Shown here one piece after another: positions 8,755 to 16,038 of a stretch of DNA of 57,019 nucleotides. Made by a program: the position numbers and the translations under genes. The notes under the pieces were generated by a model that made no database searches, was not told the origin of the DNA, and saw nothing but the letters and a program-made list of their open reading frames with translations. Source of the stretch: Planctomycetota bacterium (lineage in GTDB: Bacteria; Planctomycetota; UBA1135; GCA-002686595); assembly GCA_002683825.1 (NCBI GenBank), contig NYUD01000080.1, positions 1 through 57,019 on the forward strand, in the 5' to 3' direction. Each line of letters starts with the position of its first letter. Position 1 is the first letter of the stretch.

Positions 8755-11151
8755 ATGACATCGATTCGACGGAGCCGGCCTTTATTTTTTGTCGCCTTCC
8801 TCCTGCTGCATCCGGTCGCATGCAAGAGCGCGGAGCCGCCCTCGAATGCTTTACGCGGGTGTTATGGCAGGGCCGTCGAGGAGCTTTCCAGCTACATCGC
8901 CTCGGAGCTTGCCGACAAAGCCATTCCGGGGCTATCGATCGCCCTCGTCGACGGTTCGAACGTCGTCTGGAGCTGCGGCTTTGGAACGGCCGATCCGGAC
9001 GCAGGTCTTCCGGCCTCGGCAGAAACCCTTTATCGCGTCGGCTCGGTCTCCAAGTTGTTCACTGACATCGCCGTGATGCAGCTGGTCGAGCGAGGGCAAC
9101 TCGACCTCGACCAACCCGTGCGTAACTACCTGCCCGAATTCAGGCCGGACAATCCCTTCGGAAAAGAGATCACGCTCAGGCAGTTGATGTCCCACAGAAG
9201 CGGACTCGTGCGCGAGCCCCCCGTCGGTCACTACTTCGATGCCAGCTCCCCCACCCTCGCCGCTACCGTAGCGAGCTTGAACGGGACCACCCTCGTCTAC
9301 GAACCCGAAACGAGAGTCAAGTACTCGAACGCCGCGATCGCCGTGGTGGGCTACGTGCTCGAAGAGCTGTCCGGTCGTCCCTTCGCAGAGTATCTCGAGG
9401 ACGCTGTCCTCGATCCGATCGGGATGGAAGACAGCGCCTTTGTTCCAAGGGAGAGGACGGCACGCCGTCTCGCCAAGGCCGTGATGTGGAGCTACGACGG
9501 ACGTTCCTTCCCGGCGCCGACTTTCGAGCTCGGCATGGCGCCGGCCGGGAGCATGTACTCGACCGTTCTCGACCTCTGCGATTTCATGGGCATGCTCTTG
9601 CGGCGGGGAGCCGGCACCGTCGGCCCCGTTCTGCGACCCGAGAGCCTGGGTGAGATGTTCACGCCCCAGTTCGCCGAAGAGGGAGCGACGAGGGGCTTTG
9701 GACTCGGTTTTCAGGTCGGACAGATCGATGGCCATCTCTCTCTTGGCCACGGTGGTGCGATCTACGGCTTCGCGACGAGCCTCAAAGTCCTGCCGGAAGC
9801 CGGGCTGGGGGTCGTCGCCATCGCCAACATGGACGTCGTCAATTCGGTCACGGGTCGCATCGTTGACCAGGCGCTACGGATGATGCTCGCCGCACGTGCC
9901 GGCCGGGAGCTTCCACCCCCCCCGATGACCCAACCCGTAGACCCGAAGCTGGCCAAGAAACTACAGGGCCACTACGAATCGGAAGGGCAAGCCATCGACC
10001 TGCTTTCCCTGAATGAAAAGCTCGTCCTAACGGACGCGCAGAGCTATGGGCGCCTGCGTGTGCGCGAGGGGACGCTCAAGCTGGACGATCGTCTTCACAA
10101 CGGGCCGTCGCTCCAGCTCCTCCAGAACGGCGCCGCTCGCTCCATTCGCATCGGCGCGCGGGAGTTCACACCCGCCCGAGCCACCAGGCCCGAACCGGCC
10201 CCGAAACGTTTCCAGGGCCTGATCGGCGAATATGGATGGGACCACAACGTGCTGTTCATCTTCGAGAAGGGAGGCCAGCTCCATGCCCTGATCGAGTGGA
10301 TCGAGCTCGATCCCCTGTCCGAGATCTCGGAATCACTCTTCGCCTTCCCGGAGCGAGGGCTCTACCACGGCGAGGCCATCCGGTTCCATCGCGACGAGAG
10401 CGGGCGCGCCCACGAAGCGGTGGTAGCGGGGATCACCTTTCCGAGGCGCGCGCTCCAGGGCGAAACGGTGGCCACCTTCTCCATCGAGCCCCTGCAGCCC
10501 GTCGAAAAGCTCCGTCGCGAGGCTCTCCGCGCCGATCCGCCGGAGGAGACAGGCGACTTCCACGACACCGATCTGGTCGAAGTCACGACCCTCGATCCGA
10601 CGATCCAGCTCGATATTCGCTACGCATCGACCAACAACTTCATGCAGGCACGCTTCTACGACGAGCCGCGCGCTTTCATGCAGCGCCCCGCCGCCGAAGC
10701 CGTCGTCCGCGTCCACCGCGCCCTTCAAAAGCAGGGCTACGGCCTCCTGATTCACGATGCCTACCGCCCCTGGTACGTCACAAAGATGTTCTGGGACGCC
10801 ACCCCGGACGACAGCAAGATCTTCGTCGCCAACCCCGCAAAAGGGTCGCGCCACAATCGTGGCTGCGCGGTCGACTTGACCCTCTTCGATCTGAAGACCC
10901 AAGAACCCGTCGAAATGGTGGGACTCTACGATGAGATGACCGAGCGCTCCTTCCCCGAGTATCAGGGCGGCACCGCGCTACAGCGCTGGCACCGCGACCT
11001 CTTGCGCAAGGCGATGGAGGCCGAGGGATTCAGCGTGTACGAATACGAATGGTGGCACTTCGATTACGAGGGCTGGGAGCATTATCGCATCGTCAACCAG
11101 GTCTTCAGCACCCTGTCCCCTGGTCAGGGTGGTCGGGGTGAGAGGATTTGA
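8755..11151 (+). CDS. Fusion of a class C beta-lactamase-like serine hydrolase (S12) and a VanX-type D-Ala-D-Ala dipeptidase (M15D)
   Basis: A 798-residue lipoprotein (signal RPLFFVAFLLLHPVACKS) starting at ATG 8755 behind an AGGAGA ribosome site. Residues about 40-390 are an S12 penicillin-binding/beta-lactamase domain: Ser97-Val-Ser-Lys100 is the S-x-x-K box, Tyr190-Ser-Asn the Y-x-N box, and LGHGGAIYG the third (H-x-G) box. Residues about 400-590 hold beta-rich segments like the C-terminal domains of such hydrolases. Residues about 605-785 are VanX-like: His700 and Asp707 in SRHNRGCAVDLTL and Glu765-x-x-His768 in EYEWWHF match the zinc ligands and catalytic base, with the family spacing. 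It should act on peptidoglycan peptides or D-Ala-D-Ala outside the membrane. The last 22 bases overlap the antisense tRNA-Pro gene. Confidence 0.93.
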   Translation: MTSIRRSRPLFFVAFLLLHPVACKSAEPPSNALRGCYGRAVEELSSYIASELADKAIPGLSIALVDGSNVVWSCGFGTADPDAGLPASAETLYRVGSVSKLFTDIAVMQLVERGQLDLDQPVRNYLPEFRPDNPFGKEITLRQLMSHRSGLVREPPVGHYFDASSPTLAATVASLNGTTLVYEPETRVKYSNAAIAVVGYVLEELSGRPFAEYLEDAVLDPIGMEDSAFVPRERTARRLAKAVMWSYDGRSFPAPTFELGMAPAGSMYSTVLDLCDFMGMLLRRGAGTVGPVLRPESLGEMFTPQFAEEGATRGFGLGFQVGQIDGHLSLGHGGAIYGFATSLKVLPEAGLGVVAIANMDVVNSVTGRIVDQALRMMLAARAGRELPPPPMTQPVDPKLAKKLQGHYESEGQAIDLLSLNEKLVLTDAQSYGRLRVREGTLKLDDRLHNGPSLQLLQNGAARSIRIGAREFTPARATRPEPAPKRFQGLIGEYGWDHNVLFIFEKGGQLHALIEWIELDPLSEISESLFAFPERGLYHGEAIRFHRDESGRAHEAVVAGITFPRRALQGETVATFSIEPLQPVEKLRREALRADPPEETGDFHDTDLVEVTTLDPTIQLDIRYASTNNFMQARFYDEPRAFMQRPAAEAVVRVHRALQKQGYGLLIHDAYRPWYVTKMFWDATPDDSKIFVANPAKGSRHNRGCAVDLTLFDLKTQEPVEMVGLYDEMTERSFPEYQGGTALQRWHRDLLRKAMEAEGFSVYEYEWWHFDYEGWEHYRIVNQVFSTLSPGQGGRGERI

Positions 11152-11206
11152 ACCTCCGACCTCTGCGACCCGAACGCAGCGCTCTACCAAGCTGAGCCAC
11201 ACCCCG
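11130..11206 (-). tRNA. tRNA-Pro (anticodon CGG)
   Basis: The minus strand folds as a complete cloverleaf of 77 bases with an encoded CCA end. The acceptor stem is CGGGGTG/CACCCCG, the D arm GCTC...GAGC, the anticodon arm CTGCG-TTCGGGT-CGCAG with anticodon CGG, and the T arm GGAGG-TTCAAAT-CCTCT. Anticodon CGG reads proline codon CCG, which suits a GC-rich genome. Its 3' end lies inside the last codons of the plus-strand fusion gene. Confidence 0.97.
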
Positions 11207-11322
11207 ACAAGAGCGGGTAAGACTAGGTCTGGGGGACGGAAGGGTCAAGCGCGGCAGGAGCTTTCAGATGCCGATCCACGACGGAGGACGCGGTTACGGA
11301 ATCGAAGGGCTTCCACGGTCCG

Positions 11323-12849
11323 CTAGGACCCCAGATCCACGAAGGTGCCGCCATTTTCATGGGCCAGCCGGCGCATGAAGTCCTTTTCGAATTCGCCCAG
11401 GGCGATGGTGTGGATGACGACGCCGCGGAGCTGGTTGGCCTTGCGAACCTCCCGCAGAACGTCGTCGGTTTCGATGAACCTGCCGTACGAGGGATATCCA
11501 TCGGAAAGGAAAAAAATGGTGTCGACGTCGACTGTATAGCCCTTTTCAGCCCCTTTTTTCTCATCCACGCCGAGGGCTGCCATGAGGGCGCCGAAGGAAT
11601 TGGTCTTGCCCGCCTCGAGGTTGGCGGCGCCGACCAGGCCGGCGCGGGCGAGCTCCTGTTTGGAGTCGCCGCCGATGGCCTCCAGGCGCTTGATCCAGGT
11701 GACGGCGCTGGAGCGGTTGAGAGGGTTGGCCCTGACCAAGGACTTCTTCCACGGTTTGACCTCGGTCGCAAAGGAGAGGACGTTGTACTTCACGTAGGAC
11801 TCGAGTCCCTCGATCGTGCGGATGAGCTCGGTCTTGATGATGTCGATACGTTGCAGGGAGGGATAATCTCCCTCGTCAAAAAGATCCTTTTCGGTGATCT
11901 CCTGCTCCATCGAACCGGACACATCGATCACGAAGATGATCGAGCGGCTGGGTGTGTCGACACCGTGGTAGGTGACCGCCCCCTTGGGAGGTGCGTAGAA
12001 CTCCTTGCGCTCCTTTTGCTTTTGGCGCAGGACCTTGAGCTCCTGGTCCGTGGGGATCTTGAAGCGGTCCTTGTAGATTTCCCAGAAGCGCTTCCACGCG
12101 TCGACGCGCTGGCCGAAGTTGCGCCCCGTGATCTCACCGAGAGCATCCCCGATGTCCTTGCGCAGACGCCCGTCTTCAAGATCGAGCCGCTCGAGGAGAG
12201 GCTCGATCGAATCCCGGTCGCGCACCTGCGACAGGGCTGCGATGGCACTCGCGCGCACCTGCCAAACCTCGTGCACCAGATCGGTGCGCGCCGGCGGCAA
12301 GACCTTCTTCGACCCGAAATACGCCAAGGCGTCGAGCGCCTCGCAGCGCACGGCAGCTTCCTTGTCCTGACACAGGGCTACGATGGCCGCCTCGACCTCG
12401 GGCCCTTTGTGCTTGCGAAGCCCCTGAATGGTGCGCCGCCGAACGTCCCAGTTCCCGTCCTCGAGCAGCGGTATGAGGACGTTGCGTGAACCTGGATAGC
12501 CGGCCTCGGCCACGGCACGTAGCATCCCCACCCGACGGCGCGGGTCCTTTGCGGACTCCAGCCGGAGAAGCAGGTGCTGGATTGCCCCTTCGTTCTCGAA
12601 GTGTGCCAGAACCTGAACCGCAGCATCGACGACCTCGATCTGCTTGTCCTTCAGCAGGGGCACCAGTACATCGACCACCTCGATGCTCTGGGCATCCTCT
12701 AGGGCAGCAATGGCTTCGACCCGCGTAGGCGTGTCCTTGTACTTGCGGAAGTAACGCTTGAATTCCTTGACGATCTCGTCGTCGGAAAACGGCAGGGCCA
12801 GGAGCAGCCAGAGGAGAGGTTGGAGACCTGTTCGCAAATCGGCCAGCAT
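11323..12849 (-). CDS. HEAT-repeat protein with C-terminal von Willebrand factor A domain
   Basis: A 508-residue protein; ATG 12849 gives the signal-like head MLADLRTGLQPLLWLLLALP. Residues about 25-250 are HEAT/armadillo-type repeats (VLVPLLKDKQIEVVDAAVQV, NVLIPLLEDGNWDVRRRTIQ, SIEPLLERLDLEDGRLRKDI). The vWA domain from about residue 300 has a proper MIDAS: DVSGSM (D-x-S-x-S), a Thr in KTNSFGAL, and an Asp in FFLSDGYPS. vWA domains bind metal and partner proteins; with HEAT repeats this suggests an extracytoplasmic scaffold or adhesion protein. It is followed by the tRNA gene with a 116-base gap and is transcribed in the same direction as the gene at 12927. Confidence 0.88.
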   Translation of the reverse strand: MLADLRTGLQPLLWLLLALPFSDDEIVKEFKRYFRKYKDTPTRVEAIAALEDAQSIEVVDVLVPLLKDKQIEVVDAAVQVLAHFENEGAIQHLLLRLESAKDPRRRVGMLRAVAEAGYPGSRNVLIPLLEDGNWDVRRRTIQGLRKHKGPEVEAAIVALCQDKEAAVRCEALDALAYFGSKKVLPPARTDLVHEVWQVRASAIAALSQVRDRDSIEPLLERLDLEDGRLRKDIGDALGEITGRNFGQRVDAWKRFWEIYKDRFKIPTDQELKVLRQKQKERKEFYAPPKGAVTYHGVDTPSRSIIFVIDVSGSMEQEITEKDLFDEGDYPSLQRIDIIKTELIRTIEGLESYVKYNVLSFATEVKPWKKSLVRANPLNRSSAVTWIKRLEAIGGDSKQELARAGLVGAANLEAGKTNSFGALMAALGVDEKKGAEKGYTVDVDTIFFLSDGYPSYGRFIETDDVLREVRKANQLRGVVIHTIALGEFEKDFMRRLAHENGGTFVDLGS

Positions 12850-12926
12850 GGGAAATCGGGCAGGGGATCGACGCCCCACCCTACCCTATCGCGCTGGCCG
12901 TGGTTACAGAGCTTCCCCGTGACCCC

Positions 12927-14747
12927 TTAGCGATGGACCAACACGGCTCGACGTGAACCGAGGGCCTCGACCAGGTGGCTCTCCACCACGACGCGGGCCC
13001 CTTTGTCGGTCCTGATCGTGACCAACCCGCCGTGCTGCTTTTGCACGCGACCGAAGATCAAGCCGCCGGGAGCCTTCACCTTCACCCGCTTGCCGGTAGC
13101 GGCGGTGTTCTGGGAGGGCCCGGCCAGGCTCGGATCCATCGCCAGGCGTTCGATGTCCGCAATCTGCGCACCCTCTAGCCTGATGCGCCCGCCGGAATAT
13201 TCGATCCATACGCCGTTTTGCCCGGCCGAGTAGAGTCGGCCCTCGAAGATCTGCTCGGATCGCATGGTGACGCGCACCATGCCGACGTGGGGCATCAGGG
13301 TTTTCACAGGCCCCTCGACCGCTCCTGGCGGAAGCTCTTGGCCGCGCCAGATCATGTCCAGCCGATCGTCGGAGATCCATTCGAAATTCAATGCGTCCAG
13401 ACTCGGGAAACCGGTTTGAAGCCGGGCCTGATCCGGTTCTGCTTGCCCGAGGAATTTCTCCAGCAGGTTCACCACGCTACCGGTAGGAGGCTCCACTATT
13501 GGATCGCCCCCGGAAACCACAGGCACTTCGACAACGGGGGGCCTGAAGACGTCGGGAGGGATCGTCTCCTGAGTCTCCGCCGGTTCGGCCCCCGAGGTGT
13601 TCTCCGCGACGAGCGGCTCGGGGTCCGCAGCCGTTGCATCGAAGTTGTCGGTCGTTTGAGCCAGGGGATCCAAAGTCACCCGGTTCGGGGGTCCTTGAAC
13701 GACCGTGGGCGGATCGACGAGCGGGGTCGAGGTCACGCTTCTCGGTCGAGGAGCCCCGTCCCCGATGTGGTTCTCGGGCGTACGCGCAGGTGTAGCAGGC
13801 GCAGTGGCGACCTGGGTTCCCTCGATCGGCTGCGGGGGTTGACGCACCCACTCAGACCCCGGGATGTTCGAATCGCCCGAGATGAACTTCGGCGCGTAGA
13901 AGACACCTCCGGCCCCGAGGACGGCACAGATCACCGTGACGATGACCAAACGCAGCGGACCACCTCCGGACTCCTCATATTCGAGCTCGGCGTCCTCCTC
14001 GAATTCGCCTTCGAAAGCTTCCTCGGACTCGTAGGGGTCCGCCGGCGGGACGAAGCCTTCATTCTGTGAATCCGAGGGATCACCGAAGACCGGTCCATCG
14101 ACGTCGCCAAGGTCATCATCGCACGGGGGAGAATAGCGGTACTGATGCCCCGCCGATTCGCTCACGCTTCCCAGGGGATCCGTGAACTCCGTATCCAACC
14201 CTAGAAAATCTCCGGCGTTGACGGTGCCGTGGAAGTCGCCACTGAGGATTTCACCCGCAGAGACCTGACGGGCGCCGGTCGCGGGTCGATTGCCTACCGG
14301 GGGATACTCGGTCTGGTCCCCGGCGATGGAGAGGTCAGGCCCGGGGAAGTGCGATTGCGGCGGCTGGTCGACGTGAGGTAGGGTCGGATTACCGACGTCG
14401 AACTGTTCGGACGTGTCACTGACATACATCTCGCCCACACCGGCCCCCTCCTCCTGGGGCTGGGATAGCTCCTCCTGGGGCTGGGATAGCTCCAGTTGGG
14501 GCTGGGATAGCTCCAGCTCTTCCGGCTCCTCGGTGTGGGAGTGGATGGCCTCGGTCAGCTCCACATCCTCGTGCAACGGAATCGCCGGTAGGGGGCCCGC
14601 CGGGATAGGAGGTTCCGGAAGCTCCACGTGATCCACGGGTTCTGGAGGCGTAGGAGGTTGTGAGAGTTCCCCTGCAAAAGAAAAACGCTCTTCCTCGACG
14701 TCGTCTTCGGAATCGTCTTCGCTGAAGTCGAACTCTTCTGCGTGCAT
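12927..14747 (-). CDS. Acidic, Pro-rich single-pass membrane protein with C-terminal beta domain
   Basis: A 606-residue protein of unknown family. Residues 1-255 are very acidic and proline-rich (opens with MHAEEFDFSEDDSEDDVEEE) and contain three copies of an ELSQPQ heptad. One transmembrane helix follows (about 262-285, LRLVIVTVICAVLGAGGVFYAP). After a Pro/Thr-rich linker, residues about 440-600 hold a beta-rich part, DRLDMIWRGQELPPGAVEGP and MVRVTMRSEQIFEGRLYSAG, with two strands-and-turn units of the SH3/Sm-like kind (GRLYS...NGVWIEYSGGRIRLEG; GRVQKQHGGLVTIRTDKGARV). The acidic N-terminus is predicted cytoplasmic and the beta part extracytoplasmic. A trans-envelope connector is possible but unproven. 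Confidence 0.75.
   Translation of the reverse strand: MHAEEFDFSEDDSEDDVEEERFSFAGELSQPPTPPEPVDHVELPEPPIPAGPLPAIPLHEDVELTEAIHSHTEEPEELELSQPQLELSQPQEELSQPQEEGAGVGEMYVSDTSEQFDVGNPTLPHVDQPPQSHFPGPDLSIAGDQTEYPPVGNRPATGARQVSAGEILSGDFHGTVNAGDFLGLDTEFTDPLGSVSESAGHQYRYSPPCDDDLGDVDGPVFGDPSDSQNEGFVPPADPYESEEAFEGEFEEDAELEYEESGGGPLRLVIVTVICAVLGAGGVFYAPKFISGDSNIPGSEWVRQPPQPIEGTQVATAPATPARTPENHIGDGAPRPRSVTSTPLVDPPTVVQGPPNRVTLDPLAQTTDNFDATAADPEPLVAENTSGAEPAETQETIPPDVFRPPVVEVPVVSGGDPIVEPPTGSVVNLLEKFLGQAEPDQARLQTGFPSLDALNFEWISDDRLDMIWRGQELPPGAVEGPVKTLMPHVGMVRVTMRSEQIFEGRLYSAGQNGVWIEYSGGRIRLEGAQIADIERLAMDPSLAGPSQNTAATGKRVKVKAPGGLIFGRVQKQHGGLVTIRTDKGARVVVESHLVEALGSRRAVLVHR
14448..14510 (-). repeat. Three 21-base tandem repeats coding ELSQPQ heptads
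   Basis: Three adjoining 21-base units (14448-14468, 14469-14489, 14490-14510) encode successive Glu/Leu-Glu/Leu-Ser-Gln-Pro-Gln heptads in the cytoplasmic part of the 606-residue protein. The first two units are identical at the DNA level and the third differs at three bases, showing recent in-frame expansion. Confidence 0.9.
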
Positions 14748-14917
14748 TGCGCCGGCTTATCGATCGGTGAGGGGGAACTCCCCGTGAACGGGGTCTTCCC
14801 CCTATCGGCCCCACATGGAGAATCACGCGAGAGGGGATTGGGAGAAAAGCTCTTCACTTCAAGGGAAAGGCTTCATTGACCCTGCCCCGCACTCCGGATA
14901 GGACCGGAGGGAGAGCT
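14748..14917. promoter_or_regulatory. Divergent promoter region with a strong hairpin at 14770-14803
   Basis: The gap separates the start of the acidic membrane protein (minus) from the binding protein (plus). At 14770-14803 an 8-base perfect stem (AGGGGGAA/TTCCCCCT) is followed by a 2x2 internal loop, a 5-base stem (CCCCG/CGGGG) and a TGAA loop. It lies 22 bases upstream of the minus-strand ATG, so it would be in that gene's leader. No T-run follows on either strand. GGAGGG at about 14907-14912 serves as ribosome site for GTG 14918. Confidence 0.55.
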
Positions 14918-15916
14918 GTGAAAAACTTTCTGACATGGATCTGCGCGGGCTCGGCCCTGGTAGGGCTTTTCTGGGCGCTGCGCTGGGCGGGATCGCTCAC
15001 CCCGTCGGTGGCCGAGCCGGTCTGGCCGCGGGTCGATCGCATCGAAGGGTCGGCCGCGGTAGAGCTGCGATACGAGGGAGGAGAGACGCTTCACTTCGAC
15101 ACCCCGCCCCAGAGGGTTCTGCCCGGCAACGCCGCCTGGGTCGACTACCTCAGCGTCCTCCTGAAACCAGAGCGTGTCTGCGCCCTGCCCGCCACCAGCG
15201 AGGAGTATTCGCGCTTGCGCACCGCCAATGACGAGCTCACAGGTTGGCACGACCTGCCCCGTTTCTCGGGCTACGGGGCGGAGACCGTGCTCCCCTTCGA
15301 ACCAGATCTGGTCTTGGTACACGCATGGCAAAAGCCCGATGTAACGGCGCTCCTGCGGGGTGAGGGGATCGCCATCGTGGTGTTGCCGATGCCGGATCAT
15401 TGGGACGACATCGAAAAGACACTCCGCGTCCTGGGAACTCTCTTGAGTGTCGAGAAACGAGCGACAACGGTAATCGAGGCGAACCGCAAGCGCATCGTGA
15501 GCTTGCGAAGGCGCCTGTCCGCCCGAAGGAAGCTGCAAGCGCTGAGCTACACGAACCTCGGTAGTGGAGGTTCGGTCGCGGGAGCCGCAACTTCCGCCGA
15601 CATCCTGTTCCACCTGGCGGGACTCGAGAACGTGGCCGCCAAGGCCGGACTCGTCGGGTATCGAACCCTGGATCTCGAGGGCCTCCTTCGAATGGATCCC
15701 GACGTCATCGTCGTAGACGATGCCCACAGCGACGCCATTACCCCCCCCACCAGGGCTTTCCTCTATGCCGAGGAGGGACTCAAGGAGATGGAGGCGATCC
15801 GTGAACGGCGCGTCATCGCGCTTTCGACGGAACTCTTCACGACCTGCTCCCAGGAGCTGTTGACGGGAGCCGAACGCCTGGTGGACGAATTGAATCGGCT
15901 GGAGGCCAGGCGCTAG
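14918..15916 (+). CDS. BtuF/FhuD-like periplasmic binding protein (cobalamin or iron-chelate type)
   Basis: I chose GTG 14918 because a GGAGGG ribosome site lies 5 bases before it and the product (332 residues) then begins with KNFLTWICAGSALVGLFWAL, a signal or anchor segment. An ATG at 14876 is also in frame. The fold follows class III binding proteins: an N-terminal lobe (PQRVLPGNAAWVDYLSVLLKPERVCAL), a helix-backbone segment (DDIEKTLRVLGTLLSVEKRA) and a C-terminal lobe (ENVAAKAGLVGYRTLDLEGLLRMDPDVIVVDD). The 'L-x-x-D-P-D-V-I-V' end is typical of cobalamin and siderophore binders. No permease or ATPase gene is next to it, so the substrate cannot be fixed. Confidence 0.8.
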   Translation: MKNFLTWICAGSALVGLFWALRWAGSLTPSVAEPVWPRVDRIEGSAAVELRYEGGETLHFDTPPQRVLPGNAAWVDYLSVLLKPERVCALPATSEEYSRLRTANDELTGWHDLPRFSGYGAETVLPFEPDLVLVHAWQKPDVTALLRGEGIAIVVLPMPDHWDDIEKTLRVLGTLLSVEKRATTVIEANRKRIVSLRRRLSARRKLQALSYTNLGSGGSVAGAATSADILFHLAGLENVAAKAGLVGYRTLDLEGLLRMDPDVIVVDDAHSDAITPPTRAFLYAEEGLKEMEAIRERRVIALSTELFTTCSQELLTGAERLVDELNRLEARR

Positions 15917-16038
15917 GGGGGGGTTGGGCTCGAGGCGACCGAGCAGTCCATTGAAGGGGTGTTCGAATGCCGGGGCGGCGTTATCCGCTTCGGGTGCGGG
16001 ACGTCGTCATGGCATCGAGAGACACTTTCGATGGGCCG

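Noticed and set aside
11129..11326. Short plus-strand frame starting MVGVRGFEPPTSATRTQRST
   Set aside because: It is the well-known spurious translation across a tRNA gene.
15917..16038. Possible tRNA-Sec between the binding protein and selB
   Set aside because: A TTCGAA box and a TCA triplet on one strand are in the wrong order for a tRNA, and no acceptor stem can be found.
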